NCBI GenBank assembly: GCA_011042705.1
Contig: DRBW01000090.1
Span: 1-7,523 of the forward strand
Direction: 5' to 3'
Length of the DNA: 7,523 bases
Source: Caldifarciminota bacterium
Lineage (GTDB): Bacteria; Hydrothermota; Hydrothermia; B15-G9; DRBW01
Position numbers and translations under genes: made by a program. The notes under the pieces were generated by a model. It saw nothing but the letters and a program-made list of their open reading frames with translations. It was not told the DNA's origin and made no database searches. Shown in pieces: positions 6,782 through 7,523 of this stretch (positions are counted from its first letter, which is position 1; each line of letters begins with the position of its first letter).

Positions 6782-7523
6782 ATGAAAAAGCCCATATTTT
6801 TTATAGCATTATTGCCGCTCATAACGCTCATATCTTGCCACGAGAAGGGCCTTCTAACCCCTCCCTATGCCGTCACGGGCTATACCCCCGTGATCGGCTA
6901 TGCGAGGGACGTATGGGTCGAGGGGAACATGGCCTACGTGGCGGCGAGCGAGGGAGGGATCTCTATCTTCGACGTGGCCGATCCCGATGCTCCCCTTTTC
7001 ATCTCTCGCTGGGACGACACCCTGAAGCAATATGTGGCCCGATCGCTGTTTAAGGAAGAAGACAGCCCTTACCTCTATCTCGCCGACGACGATGGAGGAC
7101 TCGAAATGTTGAACGTGTCGCAGGTTGACTCGATATACTTTCTCTATAACTCGTGGAACAGAAACTGCGAGGACGTGTGGGGCACGAAGCTCAACGACAC
7201 CCTCTTCCTCTTTGTGGCGGACAGGGACGACGGGCTTTATAGCTTCAGGGAGGGTCCTAACTACCTCGTGGAACTCTCCCACATCAGCACCGAGGCAGAG
7301 CTCTACGGTGTATTCGTGAGGGACACCCTCGCCTATCTCGCCGTGGGAGAGCTGGGACTTGAGATAGTCGATATCTCCGATCCACTGCACATGACACGGG
7401 TCGCGACCCTGCCCCTTGCTGGCAGGGCGAGGGACGTGAAGGTCATGGGGGATTTAGCCTTCGTGGCCTCGAGCACAGATGGGTTACACATAATCTCCGT
7501 CAGCGACCCCTCTTCTCCTGTTC
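6782..7523 (+). CDS. LVIVD-repeat (beta-propeller) lipoprotein, 3'-truncated by the window edge
   Basis: The frame runs 247 codons from the ATG at 6782 to the right edge with no stop, so the gene continues beyond it. The leader MKKPIFFIALLPLITLIS precedes a lipobox Cys (LISC, Cys19); residue +2 is His, not the inner-membrane retention Asp, so outer-membrane placement is likely by E. coli rules. The mature part is built of ~44-residue repeats starting near 41, 85, 129, 173 and 216. The clearest are ARDVWVEGNMAYVAA with GISIFDVADPDAP, LAYLAVGELGLEIVDISDP, and ARDVKVMGDLAFVASS with GLHIISVSDPSSP. This is the LVIVD pattern, expected to fold as a beta-propeller and usually met in surface proteins of unknown function. 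Nine bases separate it from the beta-barrel stop, so it is probably the sixth gene of the pgs operon. Its role in PGA handling is guessed from position only. Confidence 0.85.
   Translation, partial: MKKPIFFIALLPLITLISCHEKGLLTPPYAVTGYTPVIGYARDVWVEGNMAYVAASEGGISIFDVADPDAPLFISRWDDTLKQYVARSLFKEEDSPYLYLADDDGGLEMLNVSQVDSIYFLYNSWNRNCEDVWGTKLNDTLFLFVADRDDGLYSFREGPNYLVELSHISTEAELYGVFVRDTLAYLAVGELGLEIVDISDPLHMTRVATLPLAGRARDVKVMGDLAFVASSTDGLHIISVSDPSSPV

Noticed and set aside
6835..7053. 72-codon + strand open frame at 6835
   Set aside because: It is out of frame with the lipoprotein gene that starts at 6782, whose lipobox and LVIVD repeats cover the same bases.
6188..7390. Antisense open frames opposite the barrel (6188-6739) and lipoprotein (6854-7390) genes
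   Set aside because: The + strand frames have signal sequence, strand or repeat patterns and ribosome binding sites; the antisense ones have none.
1..7523. Insertion sequences, CRISPR arrays, tRNA or rRNA genes
   Set aside because: Read for transposase motifs, regularly spaced direct repeats and tRNA arms; none seen, and coding density leaves only the 97-base gap before pgsB.

Overview
The window reads almost entirely on the + strand. It holds the tail of one large secreted-protein gene followed by a tightly packed six-gene cluster that runs off the right edge. The cluster starts with the two core genes of poly-gamma-glutamate (PGA) synthesis, pgsB (capB) and pgsC (capC), then a PgsW-type 'poly-gamma-glutamate system protein'. 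After these come a secreted protein made of two copies of one domain, a predicted outer-membrane beta-barrel, and a lipoprotein with LVIVD-type beta-propeller repeats. Neighbouring genes overlap by 1-4 bases or lie only 6-9 bases apart, so they look like one translationally coupled operon.

The organism is very probably a diderm (two-membrane) bacterium. Evidence is the beta-barrel, the lipoprotein, and an upstream gene that ends in a C-terminal Ig-like sorting or anchoring domain of the kind common in the FCB group (Bacteroidetes, Chlorobi, Fibrobacteres) and nearby candidate phyla such as WOR-3 or Cloacimonadota. Heavy use of AGG/AGA for Arg and ATA for Ile would fit a thermophile, but that is only suggestive. 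No species can be named from the sequence.

Layout: 1-2109, a 5'-truncated secreted protein with nine Asp-box (BNR/sortilin-like) motifs. 2110-2206, an intergenic region with a perfect 10-bp inverted repeat and a good sigma70-like promoter that abuts the first candidate pgsB start codon. 2207-3373 pgsB, 3380-3829 pgsC, 3826-4926 pgsW-like, 4923-5780 two-domain exported protein, 5780-6772 beta-barrel, 6782 to the right edge, lipoprotein.

Working model (inference): PgsB and PgsC make the polymer at the inner membrane, PgsW acts on its periplasmic side, and the last three products act in the periplasm and outer membrane to export, retain or anchor the polymer. No PgsA/CapA homologue and no PGA hydrolase or transpeptidase (PgsS/CapD/GGT) is seen here. 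The three downstream genes are therefore candidates for a poorly described diderm-specific PGA export or anchoring module.
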